Below are positions 1 to 8,529 of a stretch of 11,210 bases of DNA, one piece after another. A program made the position numbers and the translations under genes. How positions within the stretch are numbered: position 1 is the first letter of the stretch; every line of letters begins with the position of its first letter. The notes below the pieces were generated by a model. The model did no database searches, was not told where the DNA came from, and saw nothing but the letters and a program-made list of their open reading frames with translations. This DNA is from Podila epigama (Eukaryota; Mortierellomycota; Mortierellomycetes; Mortierellales; Mortierellaceae), in NCBI GenBank assembly GCA_015679605.1, contig JAAAVE010000997.1, positions 1-11,210 on the forward strand, read 5' to 3'.

Positions 1-960
1 CACACACACACACACACACACGCACCATAATCGTCACTCCATCTTCACTCCCATCGATCTGTTGAGCATTCTTTCTTTACTTACCATGTTCAGACACTAC
101 AAATCTCTTTTCATAAAACCAGAGCACTCGTACACTCATACACTCATTTCTTTCTCTCTGTATCTCTCTCACATCTCATACACTCAGGCTTCATACTCAT
201 CACTCATCCCACCTTTGAACAAACCTGCTTCAAAAGGAACACTTGTGAGCACAGAGTCCTTTGACCAACAAGCTGCTCTCCTTTTTTTTTTTTTTTTTTT
301 TTTGCCTACTTTCTGGTTTGGACCTCAACTAATACCAAAGCGACTAGCTGACTTTGGCGTACATGCATGCCCCCCGTTGCATAGCATTTGATGCACTGAA
401 GCTTAGAGTGACTATGCATCTCCTACAGGTGTGTGTACTGCAGGTAGTGATGTTGTACTTCTATACCTTTCTCAGCTGTTGAGCCAACAGATGATTCTTG
501 TGTTGATGCGCGCCACTCAAACATCAAAAATCAGGCCATGGTTCTTTGTCTCCAACGTGCAGTACGTAGTCAATCATGAACATGGTCTGGTGACAAATGT
601 GATGTTGGGCCACCAAAAGCTCCTTCAAGGCCCGATCACTCTCTCTCCTGCCCCTTTTTTATGGACCACCGTTACACAACAAACAACAAGGAAAAAAAAA
701 AAGACAGATGCAATTGCATGGCGGCTCACCTCACCCACCACTTCGCACCAAGCGTCAAGCAGCAAGAACTAGACAGCAAACAAACAACAACAACAACACC
801 AACAACAACAACATCTCGCCTCGTGGGTGTGACAGACTTGGGGCATTAGTAAAAAAAAAAAAAAAAAAAACACACACACAGCAAGGAATAACTTGCTTGG
901 CACAGCACCATCTCACTAATCTTGTGTTGTGTGTTGTGAGTGCGTACATTTTTTTTTGAT
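1..960. other. Gene-free, repeat-rich DNA
   Basis: No convincing gene is visible. The stretch opens with a (CA)n run at 1-20, has a 22-base T tract at 282-303, a CAA-type trinucleotide run at about 785-812 and a 20-base A tract at 851-870 followed by (CA)n. The open frames here are short, start in arbitrary places and run through the homopolymers (for example 431-772 on the plus strand), so I do not call them. The segment from about 360 to 660 is less repetitive and could hold an unrecognised exon or RNA, but nothing in it points to a family. Confidence 0.6.
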
Positions 961-2380
961 GCGTGTGCGGGGCCAAAGCCAGACCACAAACATCTATTCA
1001 CTTCCACTGCTGGTCTTTAGAAACTCTGCCTTGGCGACAACAACAGCCATCGTTGTTAGCCTTAATTCAAACTCCCTTTGACCTTCTTAATGCATAAGCC
1101 CCGCCCTCGCTGCCTTGTGCAGCAACGGTGGATGGGCGTGGCATGGCGTGGCGTGAGTACCTTTTTATCCTTTCTCTCAAGTTGAATACTGTACTTGCGC
1201 TACCAAATTCTCCTCAGAGCCGCACGCCATTGACAAGAGATACAAAAAGAAAACCCAAAAAAATCGAGTTCCATTGCTGTTATTGACGCACATTCCTCTA
1301 GCGTTTTACACATTGAAAGATGCGAGTGAAAAAAAAAGAGGACAATAAATCTCTTAGTCATTCGCTATGTTGAACAACTTGGTCTTTAAACTTTCAAAAG
1401 TAAATGTACGTTGATGCACTATGCATGAACACCTCTTGCTCCATGCAGACGCCATGCATCATCATGAACACAAAGGCTTTCTCTGTTCCATTCACAAGGA
1501 ATCATAAAACTAAGGCAAAAAAAAAAAAACGTGGGTCCATCTAGATTCTCTTGCATCCACCGTTTTCTTTTCCTTTCAAATACAAGGGCATACACATGCA
1601 CCGCTCAATCGTATTCACAGTGCGATCTGCACCTGAATAGAAGCATCCCAAAACACAAAGAGATCATCCGGTCTCTTTCTTTTTTTCTTTTGTAGCCATT
1701 TGGTATTTGATACATACTTGCATTTGCCGCTCATATCGTCGGGTAACGCTTTTTTGGTACACATGCCCTCTTCTTCCTTTTACCCGTGGCTCCTGCCACG
1801 TCTGTCTGAGCGTTAAAAAACATATCTTGTGCACAGAAAAAAAAATTATGCCTCGTTCTTAGTACGCCTATCTCCATCATTGGAGAAAAAGACATACGAT
1901 GTACATACATGGGTGCCTAGGAAGAGATAATGAAAATGGAGGTGGGGGGCTAATCTACGACAAGTCTTAGCGCGTTGTTTTTTTTTTGTACTTTTACTCT
2001 CTCGTTAGAATCTATCAGATCTCGATTTCAAGTCCTTGTCATGATTGTGATGATGATAAAACCAGATCTCGATATCGACAGCACAGCGAAAAGTGACAAT
2101 AACATGGTAATATAATTCAGCGGCAGCAAATGGACTTTACTTTAAAAACGTCTGTGCAGAGTGACGATGACGACGAACTATTCAGGGTAACATTATTGTA
2201 ACAAGGGCATGAGGGTACTTTTATGTCAGTTAGGCCGCAAGGGTATGGACGTCCAAAAAAACTAAAGAAAAAATAGCAATGGAGGGAAATGATTTATGAT
2301 GCCAGTAAACGAATGAAGCCAGTTTGTGGGGATGCAATAAATTCGTACATACCAAAGACACTCAGGGCAAGTGGTAAATA
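961..2380. other. Gene-free DNA with a GC-box-like cluster
   Basis: No coding region is recognised. The most distinctive part is 1099-1155, where a CCCCGCCC block is followed by three GGCGTG hexamers (1135-1140, 1145-1150, 1150-1155) in an otherwise AT-rich setting; such blocks are typical of C2H2 zinc-finger binding sites in fungal promoters. Short A and T runs, ATGCAT palindromes near 1420-1460 and a nested inverted repeat at 1744-1815 are also present. Whether this is a distal promoter, the end of a neighbouring gene or neutral spacer cannot be decided here. Confidence 0.5.
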
Positions 2381-2392
2381 GCTTTATTGATG

Positions 2393-2452
2393 ACAGGCAG
2401 ACAAACAGATTGACAAACAGATTGACAAACAGACTGACAGACTAACAGACAG
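2393..2452. repeat. 12-base tandem repeat, about 3 copies plus decayed flanks
   Basis: A 12-base unit, ACAAACAGATTG, occurs at 2401-2412 and 2413-2424, and again with one change (T to C, giving ACAAACAGACTG) at 2425-2436. Degenerate ACAG-containing copies continue to about 2452 and a related piece precedes it. It lies in gene-free DNA and looks like a small minisatellite. Confidence 0.8.
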
Positions 2453-3130
2453 GCCAAGGAACAAAGTGCGGAAAAAGTGCATCAGCCTGCAAAAAAGATT
2501 TGACTGGGTCTGGGTATGATTTTTGACAAAGGAGAAAAAAAAAAAAATGAGAGCGAACAGTGTGAGAAAAATGACCCATGTGCTCTTTTGTTGACACTCA
2601 TCGTGGCCTTTTGGTTGTTGTTTTTCGATGAAGCGTCAGTCCCTGTTTGTGTTTGCATGTAGTCAGATGCGTTCTTGAACAAGAGAAACAGCAAAACAAC
2701 ACAAAAAACAAGGGGCGTCTGTAATTCTCCTTCTTCCGCGTGGGCATTTATTCAAGTAAGATGATCAGAATTTTGAAGGTGAGAAAGGGGGTGGAGAAGC
2801 ATAGTACAGTAGATAGACATTCACCTCAAAAGCCATGTTGTTGCATCCTCATCAACAACACATCCATCTCTTTCTTTCTTGAAGTCGTTTCTGTTGTTAT
2901 TTGAAAATAGGGCCGGTTCCTTTTGCTGCTGCTTGGCGTAGCTTGCTTGCCTGCCAGAACAAACAAACAAACAAACAAACAAACCAAAAAAAACCCTCAC
3001 AGCATCTGATAACCTTGTGTCATGCTCAATTTGGATTCGTCAATGCTTATTTTGGATTCATTGCCCGGATGGATGGAGAAAGAAGGATGAAGAAGAGAAC
3101 GGGGGAAACGGTGGAGTTTAGCTGGATGAA
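2453..3130. other. Gene-free spacer with an (AAAC)n run
   Basis: No gene is recognised. A run of AAAC units is present at about 2959-2983. The minus-strand frame at 2482-2694 is low-complexity, with long Phe and Lys runs produced by A/T tracts, and is not convincing as a protein. Confidence 0.5.
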
Positions 3131-3135
3131 TGGAA

Positions 3136-3339
3136 GTCGGGTCGAGTCGAGTTGAGTCGAGTCAAGTCAAGACCATAATTTACAACTCCACTCGTCAAAA
3201 AGTCAAAAGTCAAAAGTCAAGAAGGACGGTGGGGCATGTGCAGTGCATCTCATCCATCCCCATCCATCTATTCAACCATCCATACATTCATCCAAACATT
3301 CATTCATTCACATTTACTCACTCACTCACTCACTCACTC
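3136..3339. repeat. Cluster of short tandem repeats upstream of the MFS gene
   Basis: Four different simple repeats follow one another. A 5-base GTCGA/GTCAA unit occurs seven times at 3136-3170. A GTCAAAA unit occurs at 3194-3220. CATC/CATT-type tetramers fill about 3245-3310. A clean ACTC tetramer runs six times at 3316-3339. The ACTC block ends 700 bases before the MFS start codon. Confidence 0.85.
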
Positions 3340-4039
3340 GCTTCATTACTCATCCACTTTTCCACTCGCACCAATCTGATTACACCTTGTCAGCTCTGCT
3401 CAACAGGAAGACATATCCACGATCTGATAAACACTTTTTTTTTTTTTTTTCACTTTCTTTCTTCATGTTCATGACGACGCCCAATCCACCTTTTATCCTT
3501 TCATTATTGCATTGCATAGCACTTCTTTGCCTCGAGTGTCTTCTTCTTGTTCTGTCAGTCACTCACTCGCTTGTTCATCCGCTCACTCTTTCATTCATCC
3601 ATCCCATTCCATCCTTTCATCCTTCCATACATCTTTACATCTTTACTTCGACTCTACTCTGACGAACTGAGTTTCGATCTGGATAACTTCTTCACCCACT
3701 CTCTCTCTCTCTCTCTGTCTCTCTCGTACATTCAGTGCTGTACGACTGTACTCCACAGCGGTGATTCTACTTTATTTTGCTTCACATCGCACACTTCCAA
3801 CTCATTGCTCATTTTTTTTTGTTTTTCTTATATCTATCCCCTCTTCCCTCCCTTCCATTTTCGTTTCTTTTCTTTCTTCTCTTCTCTTCTCTTTTCTCTT
3901 CACCACTCTTCCCTCAGACAACCAGGTGGGCATATACCCTTTCCCTTAATCTCATCCTTCCTCCTCTTCTTCACCCACCCACTCATCACTCTCCTCCTCC
4001 ACTACTCCTTCACCACTCCTTCATCACCACTCCCCTACA
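3340..4039 (+). promoter_or_regulatory. Pyrimidine-rich upstream and leader region of the MFS gene
   Basis: The plus strand is dominated by C and T up to the start codon, with a CT dinucleotide run at about 3698-3725 and CTTCT-type runs at 3850-3900. Long CT-rich stretches just upstream of start codons are common in promoters and 5' leaders of filamentous fungi and often mark the transcription start. I cannot place the start site or a TATA box with confidence. Several overlapping open frames here are Ser/Leu/Phe-rich products of the composition and are not called as genes. Confidence 0.55.
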
Positions 4040-5906
4040 ATGAAGTCTGAAGTCGAGTCCAGCAACAAGGGTCTCGATCCCGTCGATAAGGCTGTCAACA
4101 GCGTCGTCAATGGCGCCACCGTTGACAACGCCTTCGAGACCGCTTCGATCTCCTCTCTCGAGTCGGCCGACATGGCTCATAACTCTAGACGGTACCTCTT
4201 TGGCATCTTCATCGTCAACTCAAACATCACCTACCTCAACTTTTGCACCTACCTCGTCGCCTGCTTCGGTACCATCTGTCTTGTCGTCTACCTCGCTATC
4301 ATCCAGCCCTTCGTCCTCACAGTCATCCTCGGTATCGACGGCAAAAAGGGAAACCTCACCGGAAGCCTTGGCCTCTACGACGAAATCATTGCCCTCCCCT
4401 TCACCCTCATCTGGGGTCTTCTCTCTGACCGCATTGGCCGTCGCTATGTCTACAGTATCGGCTTCTTGTGCCTCGGTACCGCCCTTATCCTCTTCCCCCT
4501 CTCCAAAAACGTCTACCCCCATCTCCTCCTCTGCCGTCTTCTCTTCTCTATCGGCTCTGCTGCTGCCACTACCATGATGACCGGCGCCCTTGGCGATATC
4601 GCCGGTGGCCAGCGTGAGCGTGGTCGTACCAGTGCCATTGTCGGCCTGTTCTCCGGCTTTGGTGGTCTCATTGCCGGTATGGTCCTCACCAAGGTCCCAT
4701 ACATGCTCGTCAAGCAGGCCGGTAGCGAGATCAAGGGTATCCAGCTCTGCTTCCAAATCGTTGGAGGTACCGCCATCGCCTTTGCCGCCTTTTCTGCCTT
4801 TGCCATGCCCAAGTTTAGTCATGGCAAGGACTACATGAACCCCCTCAAGATGCTCAAGTATGGTTTCCTTGCTGCTCGCGATCCTCGTGTCGCCCTTGCC
4901 TATGTCTCCTCCTTTGTCGTAAGTTAACTTGTTTTTGCTTTAGTTCTGTTCCTCTTCCTCCCTTTGCTTCCCCCCTTCGCCCTGTTCCCGATCATTTTTA
5001 CCCTCGTTCATTTATCTTTGCTCCATAACCCTGCATCTCTGAATGGGATGGCTGCTTCTCTTGTGCTTTGTGAGATGAGGAAACATTTTGATGCAATGTC
5101 CCAAAACACTCACTTGCGCACATTCGCACACCACTCCTCTCCCTCTCACTCGCACTCGCACTCACATCCTCACATCCTCACATCCTCACATTCATTTTCA
5201 CACACTGACGTACACTCACTCACACAAACAAACAAAAAACAAAAAAAACTGACATGAACAACTTCATCCTTTCGAAATTTAGGCCCGTGCTGACACTGTC
5301 TTGTTCACTTCTTACATGAGTCTTTGGGTTGTCCACTACTTTGAACAATTGGGTTATTGCCAAAACGGCCATAGCTGCAGTGCTGCTGCCGGAGATACTC
5401 ACACGCTGACGGGTTATGGTCAAGGTATCTCTTTGGCCTTTGCACCCCTCTTTGGCTTTGCTGGCGAAAAGTTTGCAAAGTCAACCGTCCTTGCTGTCGC
5501 AGGTATCATTGGCGCGATAGGTTCTTTCCCCTTTGCCTTCACCAAGGTGGCTCCCGCACACAAGTCCAACTTTGCGTTTATTACCATGGTCGGCATTGGC
5601 CAGATCGGTGTCATTGTCACTGGCATGACTCTCATCAACGGTGTCTACATGAAGCCCAAGTACCGTGGTAGTGTTGCCGGTGTCTTCAGTTTCTGTGGTG
5701 CTGTCAGTATCATGATCATGGTCAAGTTGGGTGGCTATCTCTTTGATGCCTGGATGCCCGGTGCTCCCTTCGTCCTCATGGGCGGTGCCCATGCACTTAT
5801 CTCCATTTTTGCCATCTATGTCCGCCTCATCACCCCTCGTCTCGAGGCCCAGGACCGTCAACGTTTGATGGACGCTGGCGAGGAGTACAAGGAGCACTGC
5901 GATTAA
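4040..5906 (+). CDS. Major facilitator superfamily transporter (two exons)
   Basis: Predicted integral-membrane carrier moving a small solute across a membrane; the substrate cannot be read from the sequence. Exons are 4040-4918 (293 codons) and 5283-5906, joined in phase 0, giving 500 aa. The start ATG has A at -3, and nothing upstream in frame looks coding. Residues 1-65 form a hydrophilic, Ser/Asp/Glu-containing N-tail. About twelve hydrophobic segments follow, roughly at 67-90, 108-128, 137-155, 160-185, 198-218, 235-256, 285-310, 335-352, 360-380, 388-412, 422-445 and 452-473. The loop between segments 2 and 3 holds the MFS signature GLLSDRIGRR (126-135). A related PKYRGSVAG stretch (418-426) precedes segment 11. 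The C-tail is short and charged. Segment 7 carries R295 and D297, plausible substrate- or proton-coupling residues. Exon 1 is rich in C-ending codons, suggesting good expression. Family call firm; subfamily unknown. Confidence 0.93.
4919..5282 (+). other. Intron of the MFS gene
   Basis: Donor GTAAGT at 4919-4924 and acceptor TTTAG ending at 5282. A CTGAC branch-like site at 5249-5253 lies about 30 bases before the acceptor. Splicing is in phase 0 and joins V293 to A294. If retained, translation stops at TAA 4925-4927, two codons into the intron. Inside are CACTCG hexamers (5147-5164) and an 8-base CACATCCT tandem repeat (5163-5190). At 364 bases it is the longest intron in the window. Confidence 0.92.
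5163..5190 (+). repeat. 8-base tandem repeat inside the MFS intron
   Basis: The unit CACATCCT occurs at 5163-5170, 5171-5178 and 5179-5186, followed by a partial copy. CACTCG hexamers precede it from 5147. The repeat is wholly intronic. Confidence 0.85.
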
Positions 5907-6336
5907 GTCAACTTCCTCCTCTTTCCATTTCTTGTATGGAATTCCATCTTTCTGCATATACATTATATATATACATAGTATTCTACGCATCTTTTTTTTC
6001 TTTTTGATTTTTAAAAAAGCAATAACAAAAGCAAACTGTACATTGTCATCGTCCACACTTTGACCAGCATGAAGAGTGGGCATGCGTGTGTTTTGGTTTC
6101 TTTCATTTTTGACCGACAATTGTGAGATGAGAGGGCAATACCCTCCTAGAAGAGATGAATATGCCAGATGAAGAAGAATAGATGGTAGTTCTACGCAAAT
6201 GCGCAAAAGACAGAAGAACAACCTGACCGTTGCATAAAACATACGCAATACAACAGCAACATCATGAAAAACAACGACAACAACATCATCAAAACATATG
6301 TGAATATAAGAAGGAAAAAAAAAGTACTATATTGTT
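5907..6336. terminator. Shared 3' spacer of converging genes
   Basis: The MFS gene and the SH3 gene point towards each other across these 430 bases, so both polyadenylation regions must lie here or overlap. For the plus strand, a TATATATATACATA element at about 5963-5976 resembles fungal 3'-end efficiency elements and is followed by T- and A-rich DNA. For the minus strand, an AT-rich stretch lies just after the SH3 gene's stop (plus-strand 6240-6336). No canonical AATAAA decides the exact sites. Confidence 0.5.
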
Positions 6337-7907
6337 TTACAAGAGTTGGACATAGTTCTCAGGGACCAGCCCTGTAACACCTCCCATCTCGCCCAAGAAC
6401 CAGCCTGGGAATTGACGGCAGTGGATCCAAACAACATCCCCTTCCCGGAAACTCAACTCACTCGAATTTTCAGCATCAAAGTCATACAATCCACGGGCCT
6501 GCCCATGCGTACGATCTTCTCCAATGTGACCCTCTCCATCTTCTGTTTGTTCGTCCTCGCCATATCCCTCCTCTTCTTCTTCTTCTTCTTCTTCTTCATC
6601 CTCTTCAATATCTGACGGTTCATACTCTGGTTCTGGTGGATACTGTCCAATATGATATGGATGTGTCTTTGGATAGGCAAAGTCACGGACCTCGATGACT
6701 AGTGGTGATCAAAAAGAGAAGAAAGAAATGGAGCAGAGAGAAAGAGAAAAAAAAAGATGCCGAGTATTAGCAAGGTCGCTCAATAAGTCGTCTATCTAAC
6801 AAACGGCCATAGTACCGTTCATCCTTTTTATTTCATGCAAACGACCAGCAAGGGGTTGTGTCTCCTTACCAAGATCAACCTCGGTCAACTGTCAATGATG
6901 CGCCCACATGGTTGTCAGGAGAGTTGGACAAAAAAAAGAAGGGGTAGGATGTGTTGTGTGTTCGTGCGTGTGTGTGTGTGAAAATGAATGTGAGTGAGTG
7001 AATTGTGAGTCGAGTGACAAGATAGAATGAATGAGAAGAGAAAAAAAACAGGCAAGTTGTTATGCTGGACAAGTTGGACCAATAAACACATACCTCACTA
7101 GACATGGTAGCATCTCGGTCATGGACTGCTGTCTCTGTCCTTTGCTCTTTTACACGTTCTGCCTCATGACCTTGCAGAAATGATGCCAAGGTCTTCATCA
7201 ACTCTGGGTCTGGGTCCTCTTCCTTGGCTGTGCTCATGTGACGATGTGTGTTGGCCAACGTCGATGCTTCGGATGAGTCCCTTTTGAGTGTTGTGCTGGA
7301 TGAAGTCTGGGACTCGTTGTTGGACAACGAGGACCGATCCTGCTCTTGTCGCTCTTGGACCACCGTGTCGGTCGGGGTCATGGCCCATGATTCAGAGTGC
7401 GAACGTGCACGAGGGCCAAAGTGGAGTGACATGCGTTTGGCCGATGACGAGCCTGCGCATATTATTGTTATAAAAAAAAAGGTACACATGAATGAAATGA
7501 TCGATCAAGTTGAAGTTGAAGTTAAAAAAAAAGCAAAAAGAAAAAATGGATTTATGAGCGGGGCTGTGTTGCTGGAACAGTAATATTCAGGTGGAAAAAG
7601 TAAGAGCTATGCCATCATGGTGAAAGTAACACATACCTTCAGGGTAGTGGATTGAGGCTCTCTTTCTGTAGGGGATGTTGGTTTGGGGCTGGAGAGCGTC
7701 TCCGGTCCCTGTTCCTGTTCCCGTCTCTGTCCCTGCTCCTGTTCCTGACTCGGTCACTGGCGTGGCAGTGACTGGAAGTGTTGTGGACAGAGTGGACTCT
7801 GGGACCATGATCATGCTTTGGTGAGTGAAATGTTGTAATGAATAATTCTTATCCTGGTCTTCCTTGTCGGAAAGTGCAGTGTCGGTAAGAGTGGGGTGAG
7901 ACTGCAT
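6337..7907 (-). CDS. SH3-domain protein, Nbp2/Skb5-like (four exons)
   Basis: Probable signalling adaptor. Exons on the minus strand are 7907-7637, 7452-7094, 6888-6870 (19 nt) and 6698-6337; phases 1, 0 and 1 match at all junctions and give 336 aa. Residues 55-70 are a Gly-Thr repeat, and residues 92-210 are Ser/Thr- and charge-rich and probably disordered. A VRDFAYP segment begins at 219. Residues 251-260 are ten consecutive Glu. A complete SH3 domain ends the protein (284-336), with the ALYDF-type start GLYDF (286-290), the ELSF strand, the PGW tryptophan and the GLVPENYV end that forms the Pro-peptide pocket. Yeast Nbp2 and fission-yeast Skb5 bind partners of PAK/MAPK and cell-wall signalling through a similar SH3; I infer the relation from domain layout only. 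The start ATG (C at -3) is weak and the same frame stays open upstream to 8096, so the N-terminus is the least certain part. Confidence 0.82.
6340..6498 (-). other. SH3 domain coding segment
   Basis: This segment encodes residues 284-336, the whole SH3 fold, in a single exon. The conserved aromatic and acidic positions (YDF, ELSF, EGD, W, PENYV) are all present and the domain ends three residues before the stop codon, so it is intact rather than degenerate. Confidence 0.93.
6699..6869 (-). other. Intron 3 of the SH3 gene
   Basis: Minus-strand donor GTAAGG begins at 6869 and acceptor CACTAG ends at 6699. A GCTAATAC sequence inside resembles a branch site and a pyrimidine-rich tract follows it. 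It separates the 19-nt exon from the exon carrying the SH3 domain. Confidence 0.85.
6870..6888 (-). other. 19-nt microexon of the SH3 gene
   Basis: Encodes LTEVDL plus the first base of a Val codon. It is bounded by an acceptor ending TTGACAG and a donor GTAAGG. Exon 2 leaves in phase 0 while the last exon must be entered in phase 1, so a piece with length 1 modulo 3 is required; 19 nt satisfies this exactly. A CTGAC branch-like site (minus strand, 6918-6914) lies about 25 bases upstream. Confidence 0.8.
6889..7093 (-). other. Intron 2 of the SH3 gene
   Basis: Minus-strand donor GTATGT begins at 7093 and acceptor GACAG ends at 6889. Contains a TG/AC dinucleotide run at plus-strand 6963-6980 and a CTGAC branch-like site close to the acceptor. 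Confidence 0.85.
7453..7636 (-). other. Intron 1 of the SH3 gene
   Basis: Minus-strand donor GTATGT begins at 7636 and acceptor GCGCAG ends at 7453. It interrupts the codon for Gly91 after its first base. The phase fit and the similar Ser- and Lys/Arg-rich protein character on both sides support it. No textbook branch site stands out. Confidence 0.82.
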
Positions 7908-8503
7908 TGGGTATGTAAGTTGTAAGTTGTATAAAGAAGAGCAAGAAAACGAAATAAGAAGAAGAGAGATGGAAAGAAATGAGTTCCGAGTGTCCGAAAA
8001 TGTGCAATATTTCTGCACCAAGCACGGCAAAGCAAAGCAAAGCCAAGCAAGGCAAAGCAAAAGCAAAGCAAGGTAGAGCAAAGCAGAGCATAACAAGGAA
8101 CAGGTCCTTACGGGAATGATATCTTTATACTATCGTGTGCACTGAGCAGACAGACAGAGAGAAGCAGAGTAATGTAAAAATATCTACTTCCTTTGAGCCG
8201 CAAAAGAATGAGAGAATGAGAGTGCTGAAAGCGAGTAGAGTAGGCTCTGTTGAGTTGAATCGGCAGAAAAGAAAAGATGGTGAATGAGGAGGTGGATGAG
8301 CGAGGGATGGTCGTCAATTGTGAAAGATGTAAAAAAAAGATGTGTGTGTGAGATGTGAGCGAGATTAAGAATGGAAGAGAAAAGAGTGAGATCAGCGAGT
8401 GAGTAAAGAATTAGGGTGAAGTGAGAAAAAATAAAAGGCAAAGAGAAACAACACCCCGCAAGTGATGACTTTATTTTATTTTTGCTTTTTTTTTCATTTT
8501 TTG
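7908..8503 (-). promoter_or_regulatory. Upstream and leader region of the SH3 gene
   Basis: Read on the minus strand, this region is pyrimidine-rich, as the MFS leader is. It contains a degenerate GCAAA/AAGCA repeat on the plus strand (about 8026-8092), which opens a Leu/Cys/Phe-rich frame that I regard as an artefact. A possible leader intron runs from a GTAAGG donor at 8111 to a GGTGCAG acceptor at 8013, but without a good branch site. No TATA element or start site can be placed with confidence. Confidence 0.45.
8026..8092. repeat. Degenerate GCAAA pentamer repeat
   Basis: Plus-strand AAGCA/GCAAA units follow each other with point changes over about 65 bases. The repeat lies in the leader or promoter of the minus-strand SH3 gene. 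Confidence 0.8.
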
Positions 8504-8529
8504 GAGTGAGTGAGTGAGTGAGTGAGTGA
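8504..8529. repeat. GAGT tetramer microsatellite
   Basis: Six and a half perfect GAGT units on the plus strand, equal to ACTC on the minus strand. The block lies about 600 bases upstream of the SH3 gene's start codon. Confidence 0.92.

Noticed and set aside
431-772. Plus-strand open frame of 113 aa
   Set aside because: It ends in a Lys run from an A tract, has no recognisable domain, and lies in repeat-rich DNA. It could hide an exon, but I cannot support it.
360-870. SINE-like unit ending in a 20-base A tract
   Set aside because: No internal pol III A and B boxes and no target-site duplication were seen; long A and T tracts are common all over this window.
2046-2060. C-box-like GTGATGATGA suggesting a C/D snoRNA
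   Set aside because: No matching D box (CTGA) at a suitable distance and no closing terminal stem were found.
3243-4050. Ser/Leu/Phe/His-rich plus-strand open frames upstream of the MFS gene
   Set aside because: They are products of CT- and CATC-type repeats, overlap each other in several frames and have no protein character.
4220-4822. Long minus-strand open frame (200 aa) opposite MFS exon 1
   Set aside because: It is the antisense of a strongly C-ending-codon exon, is Asp/Glu/Gly/Thr-rich without domain features, and the plus strand is clearly the MFS gene.
5481-6248. Minus-strand open frame of 255 aa across MFS exon 2 and the 3' spacer
   Set aside because: It is acidic, low-complexity shadow sequence that passes through homopolymers in the spacer; no family features.
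7587-8096. Extension of the SH3 protein's N-terminus to the ATG at 8096
   Set aside because: The extra part is a Leu/Cys/Phe-rich translation of a degenerate pentamer repeat, so the ATG at 7907 is preferred.
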